This document shows, one piece after another, positions 46,901-57,227 of a DNA stretch of 64,000 bases. The notes under the pieces are model-generated. The model was given only the letters and a program-made list of their open reading frames with translations. It was not told where the DNA came from and did no database searches. Position 1 is the stretch's first letter; the number at the start of each line of letters is the position of its first letter. Source of the stretch: Ettlia oleoabundans (lineage: Eukaryota > Chlorophyta > Chlorophyceae > Chlamydomonadales). Location of the stretch: contig JAAMXP010000952.1 in NCBI GenBank assembly GCA_019693395.1, forward strand, positions 8,079 through 72,078. The letters are read 5' to 3'. A program made the position numbers and the translations under genes.

Positions 46901-48619
46901 CCACCAACCAACTGGCCTGGGTGCACAGAGTCTGGGGCAGCGCCTCATGCTCGTGGCATGGGCCTTGCCCGCAGCTGGTGTCAACCTGCGATGCTTCTCC
47001 CCGTCTTGATTGCTGGCAAATCTGCCAGTGCATCCAGCCTGCCAACCTGCCTGCCAACCTGACTCACTGGCTATTCCGGTCCTCACAAACGCCGCCTGCT
47101 GCAGGCGCTTGAGATTGCTGCGGGCACAGGGCGGTTTGCCACCTTTGTGAAGGACAACTACCCCAGCCTGCAGCTCACTGTCAGCGACCTGTCGCCCTTC
47201 TACCTCTCTGAGGCCCGCAGCAACATGCAGGCGCGTGGGTGGCACGAACAATATACTGGATAGTTTGCCAACCTTGGCTGGATTTGCCACCCGTTTGGGT
47301 TTTGCTTGATTCTTGTATGCATGCAGGTCAAGCAGGCGCATTGGACATTGTTTGCCTTCTCCTCGTGGCTCGATGTTGTTCTGACCCCAAGTCGCGCCAC
47401 GTGTACTTGCTGCCACTTGTTGCTTTGCAGTACTGGAAGTCTAAGCGTGCACCAGATGCGCAGTTTGGCGGCGCAAACGGCACTGGCGTAACATTTTTGC
47501 AGACAGCCGCAGAGAAGCTCGATGTGCCAGACAACAGCCAGGACATTGTGTACTGTATGTAAGTTGCTGGCCCACCCATCCTGGCAGCACACCCTGGAAG
47601 CAATCGCATGCTGTCATGTTACAGCAGCCATCACCCTGGCTGCTCGCGCTGTCGCTGCTCAGCCATGCGGCTTGTCTGGACAGCGCAGCACCGTTTTCAC
47701 GTGTTGGTATAACAGCGGCATTAGCTACAGCAGGGTGTCATGTACGCAGGTGTTGCCATCTGTGCCTGTAGCCCGTGTATGCTGATGTCCTACTACTGTG
47801 CCTGCGAAGGTGCTGCTTGCCTCCCTGAGCGCTGCTCCTCCAAGCAGCACACGCTGACAGCCTAGTACCGTGTACATGCAGCTACCTCTTCCACGAGCTG
47901 CCTCCTGAGGTGCGAAAGAAGGCCATCGTGGAGATGGCACGCGTGGTGAAGCCAGGCGGCATCGTCATCTTCACAGACAGCTGCCAGCTGGGTGATCGCG
48001 ACGCGCATGAAGCAACATTGGGCAACTTTGGGTGAGATGAGAGGCTGGGTCCCGGCACAATTGCATGGATGGGGGCGCAGTTTGAGGCTAGTCTGCTTTG
48101 TACTCGCAGCGTCGTTCTTGACGGACATCTGACGCTCCTTACTTTACTGCTTCCCCCTTCCGCATGCATTGATTGATCAACAAGCTGACGTGGCCCACTG
48201 AAATTCCCGCTCTGCTCCGCTTTCCTGGTTGTAACCTGCTGCAGCGACTTCAACGAGCCATATTATCGCGACTACATCTCCACTGCTCTGGGGCCCCTCT
48301 TTGAGCAGGCGGGCCTGCAATGTGGCATGAAGGTGGGTTGTGGCTATCCAACACATGGTATCATTTTGGCAGGATCAATCGAACCAAACCTCCCATCAAT
48401 CGGTGCGCTTTTTTAGCATACAGCTCGGTTGTACCAGGCTCTTTTTAACCTTCATCTGTTTGCCAAACCTCTGTGCCGCAGGTGGTAGCCAGCACCACCA
48501 AGACGCTGTCCTTCAGGAAGCCGACGGAAGATGATCTGTTCACTCTTGTGGGCAACACTGAGGCGGCAGCCATTGCTGCTGCAGCAGAGGTGGCAGCTGA
48601 GGCGGAAAAGGGCGAGTGA
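43978..48619 (+). CDS. Class I SAM-dependent methyltransferase with long helical N-terminal region
   Basis: Sixteen exons: 43978-44253, 44429-44552, 44717-44801, 45007-45132, 45282-45330, 45497-45518, 45733-45850, 46143-46207, 46351-46392, 46586-46632, 46786-46857, 47105-47230, 47431-47558, 47882-48031, 48245-48332 and 48482-48619; 551 residues, all phases agree. The Arg/Ser/Thr-rich start (MSVLRTMTGSTRALPGSFRR) resembles an organelle transit peptide. A helical region follows, then FHYQTDGWLSSKSAKVYE and DAMQRSTLVPLREF, blocks I associate with UbiE-like bacterial and plastid methyltransferases. Motif I is LEIAAGTGRFATFVKDNYP (about residue 343), post-I is LTVSDLSPFYLSEAR, motif IV is LDVPDNSQDIVYCIYLFHEL and motif VI is VVKPGGIVIFTDSC. 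The substrate is unknown. One exon is only 22 bases. The introns at 45133-45281 and 47231-47430 use GC donors. Confidence 0.88.
45975..46011 (+). repeat. AAT trinucleotide repeat in a methyltransferase intron
   Basis: An AT-only patch of AAT/ATA triplets sits in the intron between the exons ending at 45850 and starting at 46143. It contrasts sharply with the G/C-rich surroundings. A CTG run precedes it in the same intron (about 45917-45932). Confidence 0.7.
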
Positions 48620-49380
48620 AGCCTTGAGTGTTGCCAGGATTACCCCAGGGCAGGGCGCCTGTGTCGCGCTGATGCATGAATCGACATCGAAACGGGCACC
48701 GGGCCCACCATGTGCATACCGCCAACTGCTGCATTAGCGCGAATAAGAAGAAACGAATCTGCACCACACACCAACCCCTGTGCAAGTCGCACTTGTACAT
48801 GACCCAGCAGGCCAAGGGGACTTAGCCCAACTGAATACATGCCTTGCCCTCGACTACAAGTTGAACCACCATCTAGCCCCCACACCCAGTCAAAGGCTCC
48901 CTTTCACCTGTTGCCTCAAGCCCGGTGTTTCCTCATTTCATGGCCTGACCATTTCATGGCCTGCACTTTTTTCAGATCCTCTCTGTACACACAAGTCCGC
49001 TTCAGCCATTTGATTGATTGCCTCCACCACTTGCAATGCACAGCTTTTTTGTCACCTCAGCAGCCGGCAGCCCTTTGTGCACCTCCGCAATCTAGCTTGC
49101 GAATCCCTGGCATATGTAGTCATTGATGCGGTAGCCAATCTGTTTGCTGCATATGTTGCTTAACAAATCAAGCCCGACCTCAAAGTCGTGCAACTTGCAC
49201 ATTTGCTTGTTAGCGCAGAGTAGTACGAAATGTAAGCTTTGAATAGTTGTGAGAGACGTGATCTTGTCAGGCCGGAGGACAGTATTGGTACAAAGTCTGT
49301 CGGTCAATACAATGCTCGTAAGGCTACAGACTAGGCGGCTGAGCGCACGAGGAGCTTATGGTGCCCACCGCCGATCTGGG
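48620..49380. other. Convergent 3' region (methyltransferase / ARP3)
   Basis: About 760 bases between two facing stop codons. No exon, repeat or RNA gene recognised; long 3' untranslated regions are likely. Confidence 0.4.
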
Positions 49381-52300
49381 TCACCATTCACGATACACCA
49401 CATTGCCCCGCATGACACTGGGCCCACTTTCCATGTACTGCTCGCGTGTCACAACTGCAGCAAGAGCCAGGAACAAACAGCTGGTACGTTTTCAAGTTCA
49501 CAACCAGACACATGCACTAGATGTCTTAGATGACGTCATGGGTGTGCAGAAAATGCGGAAGCAAACAAAAAATTAGCACAAAAGGCAGTTTTCAGCTTAC
49601 CTATGTTGTTAAAGCCTGCTGACAAGCCCAGCAGGCTGGCTCCATACCTGCACCACATCCCCAGGCAACCTCAGGGTTTATGAGAATAAAATCGGGAAGC
49701 ACTCCAACAGAATACAGCATCTACAACCTCCATTCTTCCTACCTTCAAGTCTGTGCACAATCGCCTCAAGCATGTAGAAACGAGGGCATTTCCGGCAGCA
49801 CTCACCAAACTGCATAACGTTGGAGGGCGTGGCTGCGAACGTTCACATCGACGCCTCCCGCAGTGCGCCCATCCACAGCCCGCTTCAAATCTTTCTGCGC
49901 ATAGTTGAACGATACGGGTGGGGCCAAGGCAGGACCGGCTGCAGAGTCCTCGACAATAAGTACCGCTGCCAAACGATGCAACCAGAATGCCGCCATTGCC
50001 ACAGCCCTGCCATTCCAGTCCTCATGTTGCTGGCATACTGATGGATAGACAGCATCGACAGACAGGGCTACATAGCTATCCAAACAAGACAGAATGATAC
50101 TGCACCTGTATTCGGTGCTCAAAATGCTTGAACATGGTGCTGCCGCCGCTGAGCGTGATATTGCCTGAAGGTAGGCAATGATGTGGCATGAGTGGGATGG
50201 TCCCTAGCATAAGAAGCACCAATGAAGCAGAGCGCAATGTTCGTGGACATGCAGCCCATCAAAAGCTTATACTGGCTGCGCCACATCGTGTGCAGCGCTG
50301 TGTTGCTTACCATACAGTGCTCGCCGTGTGTCGATTGGGCAACTTTGCACAACTTGGTCGATCACTTCAGGCAGCGGCATGCGAAAGTCTGCAGGGACGA
50401 TATCAGCCAATGAAAGGCTACCAAAAGCAATAGTCGATCACTTATTACAAAAGAGAGAGCCGCAGTTTGCAGCCATCAGCTCTTCCTGCACTTCTGGTGC
50501 ATCCAGTGTCCTGCCAAGATCAATGCTGAGGAGCTGCATTTGGAATGCAGCAGAGCTGCTGCCGACGCATGCATTGCCAGGCAGCCCCACGCAGCACTCC
50601 CTGTGACCCCTCACCCACCTGTGCCGCTGTAGGTCTCTGGCGAGAAAAATATCTCTGGCCCCAGGAAGCGTTCCCGCAACACATCCACAGCAAAGGGCGT
50701 GCCGGTGCGGCTCACACCCTCGTAACGCCGCATGTGCTTCGCCGGGTCACTCCCATACTTGTCAGCTTCCTTGGCAGGGTCTGTGGACAGCGAGGAGGTG
50801 GGGAAAAGTAGGCAGGCAGGAGAGTGTCATGAGAAAACCAGCTTTACTTGAAGGTGTGAAGAGACGGGAACAGGGGTAGTCCAAGGAGGTGTGGAAAGGA
50901 GATGTATAATGTCAATACATGTGCATGCAGGATGGTCACCATGAAGAAAGGAGCAGAACACCAGGGTGGCTACCCTGGAAGGCACCTGCACAGACGTAGC
51001 AGTGCCTCTCCTTTATGCGACGCGCTACCTCCAGCGACTGATCCGGCGGCACTGGTGCACTACGGTCTCTGCAGGCAGGCGGATGGGCAGGCAGGTGGCA
51101 GGCAAGTCGGCAAGAAGGCAGCGACACTCAGGTCTAAAAGGGAGCTGCAACGCAGGTTACACGCGCCAGCGTTGCTTTATCATCACATCAGGCATCATAA
51201 ACCACAGCAACATGTTCCCACCTGAGTAGCTGCTGTATGTGCTGCGTGATGTCGCGCCCCGCCAGCGGCAAGGACCGTATGCTGCTGTGGATCACAAAGC
51301 CATCCACCACAGGCAGCACGTGGGTGCAGCCATCGCCACTGTCAACCACCACTCCAGTTAACAAGCCGCCACGATCCTGCAGTGGCCGCAGACTGTTGCA
51401 GTTTTGGTTCAATATGATACACATCGAAACTGGCGGAGAAGGCCATGGCTGATATGGTGAGAGGCATCACGGCAGAAAATGGCAAATTTGTTGACAGGTA
51501 GGGCGGGCATATTTTAGGCTTATCAGCTACCAAACATTCAGACTTCGACTGCACAGCAAAGTCCAACACTGCACTGCACCACACCCGGGTGCTTTGATCT
51601 GCAGCTGCCCAGCTGGCGTACAGTGCCAGCACCGCCTGCACGCCAATGTGCAGCCCTGGCGCATCAAACGTCTCAAACCTGCATGCGCCAAGAGTGCAAA
51701 AAGCGAGGTTAGAGGTTGTGTGTGTGGTTTGCCTGCAATGCTGTGGGTCTATCTTGTAGCCTATTGGTGCCCGCAGGCACTGTAGCGCTCACATGATTTC
51801 TGCTGTCGTCTCGCGGTTCTCCGGGGTGTTGAGGGGCGGCTCTGTGAGGATGAAGGCATGGTCTTCAGGGAAGATATTGAGGTACTTGTAAATCACGCTA
51901 GCCATTATTTTCTCCCTATGATAAACAACAAGAAATATGATATGTGTGGGTTTGCCAACAGGCACGGAACGTTGGAACGGGTAAGCCATTCGTGCAGACA
52001 ACTACATTGCGGACTGATAACAGGTGTCGATATGTTTAACTTCCTTGTAACCTTCCTGTCTCGCCTCACCAGGCATCAAAGTCGGAGATGAGGCCTCCCT
52101 TCATTGGGTAGCATAAGCCGCCTGCTGCCGTTGCCCCTGACTGCAGCGCTTCATGGCCTATGCTGTAGTCCAGGTCAGTCAGCGGCTTGCTGGAGCCTGA
52201 CGATGGGGCCTGTTTGTAGCTAATGACGGTGGGTTCAACAAACCGGGGGGCTTCGTCACCTACAGTTTGCCCGGGATCGGGATCGGGTGCAGGAGCAGTG

Positions 52301-52470
52301 CAAGCGGGAGCGGGAGCACAGGGGCGGCGGTGGCGGGAGCGGCTGTCTGCAGGGATGGCAGTAGATCGAGCATCGGAATTCAACAATTGTCCAAACCCAC
52401 CTGCCAACCCAAATTTCAAGAAGCCTGTGCCACAATCGATCACGGCGGGCGGTCGCTCAGGAAGAGGCAT
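49381..52470 (-). CDS. ARP3: Actin-related protein 3 (ARP3), Arp2/3 complex subunit
   Basis: Exons 52470-52401, 52259-52070, 51915-51793, 51678-51585, 51376-51222, 51068-50986, 50780-50619, 50388-50311, 50164-50106, 49894-49806, 49647-49601 and 49454-49381; 407 residues against about 420 in other eukaryotes, all phases agree. Actin-fold motifs are intact: phosphate 1 [40 protein letters not shown]; phosphate 2 [20 protein letters not shown]; the ARP3-type [85 protein letters not shown]; and the end [15 protein letters not shown]. With ARP2 and five ARPC subunits it nucleates branched actin filaments in the cytoplasm. The loop after strand 3 is short, which explains the slightly smaller size. 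It is head to head with the cis-prenyltransferase gene. Confidence 0.95.
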
Positions 52471-52883
52471 TTGTTTCAGCAGTGATCCGTGACATGTACG
52501 CTGCTGCAGAGTAACCCCCAATGACGGAAAGGGGCAAGGGTGCCAGGGAGTGGAGAGGGTATTCGTACTGCTGCCACGTAGTCCCCTCCTCTGGGTGCCT
52601 CTCTGTACTGGCTACCAGACACCTTGTGCCCCATTATTGGGCGTTTGCACACAGCAGCGGATCTGGGCCTCTAGGCTGAGCGGCATTGAAGGATCCTCAA
52701 CACCTGCGACGCCTCCTTTGCTCTCAACCCCTTCATATCCTCTGATCGGCAGCCTGTGGTTCACGAAGTTGTGGCCAGTTGCAGGAGCAACCACAGCGTG
52801 CTGCCTCCACGCCTTACACCCAAGAACAGCGTGCAGCACGGCACCCAGGGCTTGCAGCCTAAGCAGCAGTTAGGAAGGCGGCG
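52471..52883. promoter_or_regulatory. Divergent promoter, ARP3 / cis-prenyltransferase
   Basis: 413 bases between outward-facing ATGs with no coding block. A shared regulatory region is likely; no TATA box or named element was identified. Confidence 0.4.
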
Positions 52884-54591
52884 ATGCTGATTCCATTTTG
52901 GCTGTGGCGACGTGTGGAAGCCTGGGCGCGGCAGGCGGCGGCAGCAGTGCTGACGGCTCCTGGCCGTGCTGTGCCACGCCATATTGGTTTCATTCTGGAC
53001 GGCAATCGGCGCTACGCCGAGGCACGTCAGCTACGCAAGGTGGAGGGCCATGCTTACGGCTACCGCCGCCTCATTGACGCTCTGGAGTGGTGCCTGGAAC
53101 TGGGTGTACGCTGCGTGAGCGTCTATGCATTCTCTATTGACAACTACCGGCGCAGCGGGGAGGAGGTTGGCACACTCATGGCGCTGGCTGAGGAAAAGCT
53201 GGCACACATGCTGCAGGCGAGCACTCAAATTAAAAAAGGCTGGCATGCAGTCCTTCCCTGGCCTTTACTTGCCATGCTGGCATGTTCCTTATCGGACGTC
53301 ACCCCCAGTGCTGCGATGGATATGTATGTGCCTTCACTTCCATCCTCAACTGTATCTCGCTTATTCCGCTGTGTTGCTGCCTGCCACCACCCGTCGCTCC
53401 TTCACAACAGTTGCGCAGTCCAGCATTCATCGGATAGCTAAAAACTCGTGCAACTCACCCCTCCTCCACCTTCCCACCGCTGCCGTGCAGGAGTATGATG
53501 TATTGGTACGACATGGCGTGCAGGTGCGAGTGATTGGTGACCTCAGCCTGGCGCCAGCAGCAGTGCGTGCGGCGGCGGAGCGCATCATGCGTGCGACAGC
53601 GCACCACGACAGAGCCGTGCTCAACCTCTGCTTCTCATACACGTGCGTGAGGGTGGGGGCTGGAGTGGGCAGGCGTGGGAGGCGGCTAACAAGCTTGTCC
53701 ATGGCAGCTGGACTGCTGATGTAGCTGTTGGGTTGCTGATGTAGCTGCACCAGCAGCTGGCCATGGGCATCATAGGCAACTGGCTGTGCATGCTGGGGTG
53801 TATATTGAGGGACGGGCGGCAACTGCCCAGTCATGTGAATGCCAGTATCAAATCAACACCAGTTTGTTGCGTCTATTGTATTTTGATGCAGGGCATCAGA
53901 GGAGCTGCACCAAGCACTTGATAGCTTAGCCGCTGAGCCAGCGCACCTGAACAGCAGCAGCAGCACCGGTTGTGGGGGCATCCACGACAGCAGCTTGGCC
54001 GCAGCAGCAGCCTTTGAGGCGCAGCTTTACACACGCGGGTGCCCACCAGTGGACCTCCTTGTTCGCACAAGCGGTGAGACACGCCTGTCCGACTTCCTGC
54101 TCTGGCAGTGCCGCCACGCACTGCTGGTGTTCACTTGGGTGTTGTGGCCTGACTTCGGCTTCTTGGACTTGGTGGCAGCTGTGCTGGAATTCCAGCGGCA
54201 TGCACCGCACCTGCAGCGCATGCGGGAGGTGGCAGAAACCCAGGCAGCTGCAGCAGCAACCGAGTATGCGAGGCCAGCAGCAGCGCTGGGCCAGGCAGCG
54301 GCAGCAGGAGGTGGTGCACGAGATGGCAGAGCGGAGGCACCATGGCAGCAGCTGCAGCCAGTCAAAGTGGCGCCAGGCAAGCAGCACGGCTCACCATGCT
54401 CCATTGCCTCGCCCGTCTCACCTAGCAGCCCCAGCAGCAGATCAGAGGGTGCGGCCTCGGAGGAAGACGCTGGCACCGGATCAACAGCAGGGGAAGCGGT
54501 GGGAGCGTCTGACGAGCCAGCAGCAGCGCAGTTGCTACTGCGACAGCGGCCAGCAGCTGCACAGCCGCAGCGCAGGGCCGTTGCCGTGTAG
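52884..54591 (+). CDS. cis-Prenyltransferase (DHDDS/undecaprenyl-diphosphate synthase family)
   Basis: Exons 52884-53216, 53491-53642 and 53892-54591; 394 residues, phases agree. Conserved regions appear in order: [17 protein letters not shown] with catalytic Asp39; [77 protein letters not shown] with the pyrophosphate-binding Arg220 and Arg226. The N-terminus lacks a clear transit peptide and has one amphipathic helix ([19 protein letters not shown]), as in ER DHDDS enzymes. The enzyme adds isopentenyl units in cis to make long polyprenyl diphosphates, the precursors of dolichol for protein glycosylation. The final ~110 residues are an Ala/Gln/Ser-rich extension. The first intron (53217-53490) uses a GC donor. 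Confidence 0.93.
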
Positions 54592-54887
54592 CTGAGGAAT
54601 ACAACATAGTGCCGATCAACCTATGCCAACCATGCATTTTGATATCCTGTTTGGTGGCTGACATTGCGCCTGCAATTTCATTGCCCATTTGTTCACATTA
54701 TCATATACCGCGTCCAGTCATCCAACAGCAACAAGCACCTGAGCAAGTTACAGACTGCAAGCAACTACTGTTGCCATTCAATGCAACTGGACGCACTACC
54801 CTGGGATGGGTCCATGCACTTCTGTCAATCAATGGTATTCTTTCTAGCTAGGGTCCTGGTGTAGCTAGTTGTAGCACCCTACACAAG
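54592..54887. other. Convergent 3' spacer (cis-prenyltransferase / MOC1)
   Basis: 296 bases of non-coding spacer between two facing stops; nothing recognised. Confidence 0.4.
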
Positions 54888-56884
54888 CTATGCGGTGCTG
54901 ACTGCCTCTTCCTCGTGATCGTCAGCCAGCACCTCCTCGTTCGTCTCCTCATCGGTGCTGCCAGGACTGGTGCTGCCACTGTCGTTTGCTATGGGATGCA
55001 TCCTGATGCCCAGGCCCCAGGCAGCCATCAGCAGTGCCTCAGCCCGCCCGTGGTCCTTCTTGCGCCTACGAGCCGGGACACAGGGCAAAGGACGCCATAA
55101 CAGTCTCATCAGCAGCAGGGCTGACTCATTGGCATAATTACTTGCAAGCGTCAATGCGAGGGCAGGGTAGGCTGCAAGCTGTAGCGTGCAAACCCACGGC
55201 ATATGGCGCTCGCACTTGAGGAAGATGGCTGCTGTGGGCAGCAGGTGGCGTGCGAGAGCGATGCTGGCATCCTTGCCCTGCCGCTTCAGCCCCATGGCTC
55301 GCTTCCAAGTGCTTGCTGCAGGAACAGGCAAAGTCCAGTCAGGAACAGGGCGAACCTCTAGCAACTCCCGGCTGAAATTAGTTGTTCGAGTGTATTGCGA
55401 GCCAGATATGCAAGCCTTGCGTCAGGGTAGAGTGCTTGCAACAAGTTGAGGACATCAGGACGGCAGCCAAAGGTGCGGCAGGGCAGAGGACACTGAGAAG
55501 GGCAGGCTGGATAGGACTGGCAGAGCATGGCTGCCAAAGCAGGCTGGCAGGGCAGCATGCACAGCACCCACATGGCACGCGGTGGTACGGGATGCCATGT
55601 GATGCCAGCAGCCCATTCAGGAGCCCCACTGCAAAGCCAACGCCAAACCAGGCATACTTGCCGCTGGCGTAGAGCGGCATGGTATACTCCACAACAGCCC
55701 GCACAATTGGTGGCTGCTGCTCCGCAGCCACTCCTGCCGTCACGGCTTGTTCGCAGCCGCTCACCTCAGAGGAGGATGTGAGCCCTGCTTCACTGCCGCT
55801 GCTGCTGCCGCTGCTGCTGATAGGATCATCAATCCCACCAACACCGCAAGCTGCCTCTACTGCTGGAGTTGCTGTTATGGCTGCTGTCGCTACCACCTCT
55901 GCCTCTACCTCTGCGGCCTCAGCGGCCTCCTTTACTTTCTTACTTCTCCGCCGTTTGCGCGTTGCAACACCGCTGCCCCTCCCGACTGCCTCCTTGTCTT
56001 CCTGCTCGGCTCCCTCATGCATCCTCCAACTGCTCCAGCTGCCGCAACTGCCAGCACCCTTGAACCCCAGGCCAAAAGCGCCGGTACCAGCCGCCATCTC
56101 AGCATAGCGTTGGAGTATGTGAATCAAACCGCCAGCATCAGGCTGTCGCTTGTCCCTGGTTCCGTACTTCCACACCTCCACAGGCATGTCGTGAAGCTCA
56201 ACCGCCACTTGGTCCAGCGGGGGCAGCCTGAGGGCAGGCTGTTGGCAGTGCGGATAGGCTGTCACACTGACACGTGCACTGCAGGCTGGTGTGGTGGTGC
56301 TTGTGCTGGCGCCATTGCTGGGTGCACTAATGGCACCTCCGACGCCGCACTCTGCTCCCAATGCTACCCCAATGCCTTGCTCTAAATTCGGAGTAGCAGC
56401 TTCCTCTGCAGCTGCTGTGGGTGCTGGCGGGTTGAGCCAGCTGATGGCGGCCACAGCGCCACCAATGTCTGGATCGACAGCCAGCAGCACAGCGCGCCTG
56501 CCAGGCTGCAGCAGCTCTGGAAAGATGGGCGCCTGGCAGGGGCACCTCTCATATCTGTACAATTCCGCTGCAGTTACAGGGTGGGGGCTGAGGGCAGGCA
56601 GGTGGGCGAGGCAGGCCAAAGCAAGCGAGCAGCAATCAACTGGAACGGTGGCAGACCCGGCAACCGTGGCAAGAGCAGCGGCATGCAGGGACATCGCCGC
56701 ATTGCCCTTAAGAATGGCAAGGAAATGGCGATTACTGCTCTACTGTACCTAGGTCTGCTTCTTTGGCAGCCTTGCTCGTGGCAGACCGGCACAGCACGAG
56801 CACCCGCCTGCTGCCGCTTCGTGCGGTGGCGGTGATGGTGGCAGCCCGCGCCAGGCGGTGCGCCGCCAGGCAGGCCAGAGCCAT
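54888..56884 (-). CDS. MOC1: MOC1-type chloroplast Holliday junction resolvase (RuvC fold)
   Basis: Exons 56884-56749, 56567-55572, 55315-55216 and 55065-54888; 469 residues, phases agree. The Ala/Arg/Ser/Thr-rich N-terminus (MALACLAAHRLARAATITAT) is a typical transit peptide. The RNase H fold begins with AVLLAVDPDIGGAVAAISW, which holds the first catalytic Asp. VAVELHDMPVEVWKYGTRDK, VRAVVEYTMPLYASGKYAWF (second acidic residue), FAVGLLNGLLASHGIPYHRV, VPSSTWKRAMGL and FLKRKKDHGRAEALLMAAW follow. The last two are diagnostic for plant MOC1, which resolves Holliday junctions and lets chloroplast nucleoids segregate. Relative to plant MOC1, two long low-complexity insertions lie inside the catalytic domain. 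One is Ala/Pro-rich after strand 1. The other has about 130 residues, is Lys/Ala/Ser-rich, and precedes the VRAVVEY strand. A C-terminal acidic tail is also present. Confidence 0.92.
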
Positions 56885-57227
56885 TCCTGCTCAGCACAAC
56901 CCCCAATTGCTGCAAGCGTCCGCTGGCGCGCGCTTTTCTCGCGTTTTCGAATGATTAGGACATGGGAGCTAACGGCTGTTGCACTGGATGGAAACATAGA
57001 CATCTGAGCGCATTGCAAAGCATCAGTAATCAATGCATGTCTGATCCCCCAAACCAGGGCACCTGTCCGCTGGCGCCTTGCTGGCTTGTGGGGGTCTCGG
57101 GGTCTCAGGTCTTTGCTCCTCTTTCCGAGGACGGGACGTCGGCAAGCCCTAGACTGTAACCACCGTGTGCAGCGAAGCACGCCCACAGCGGCTCTGCGGC
57201 GCGGAAGCACCGGGGAGGTTGTCTAAC
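56885..57227. promoter_or_regulatory. Divergent promoter, MOC1 / cytochrome P450
   Basis: 343 bases separate two outward-facing starts. No coding exon and no clear TATA element; the region most likely contains both promoters. Confidence 0.4.
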
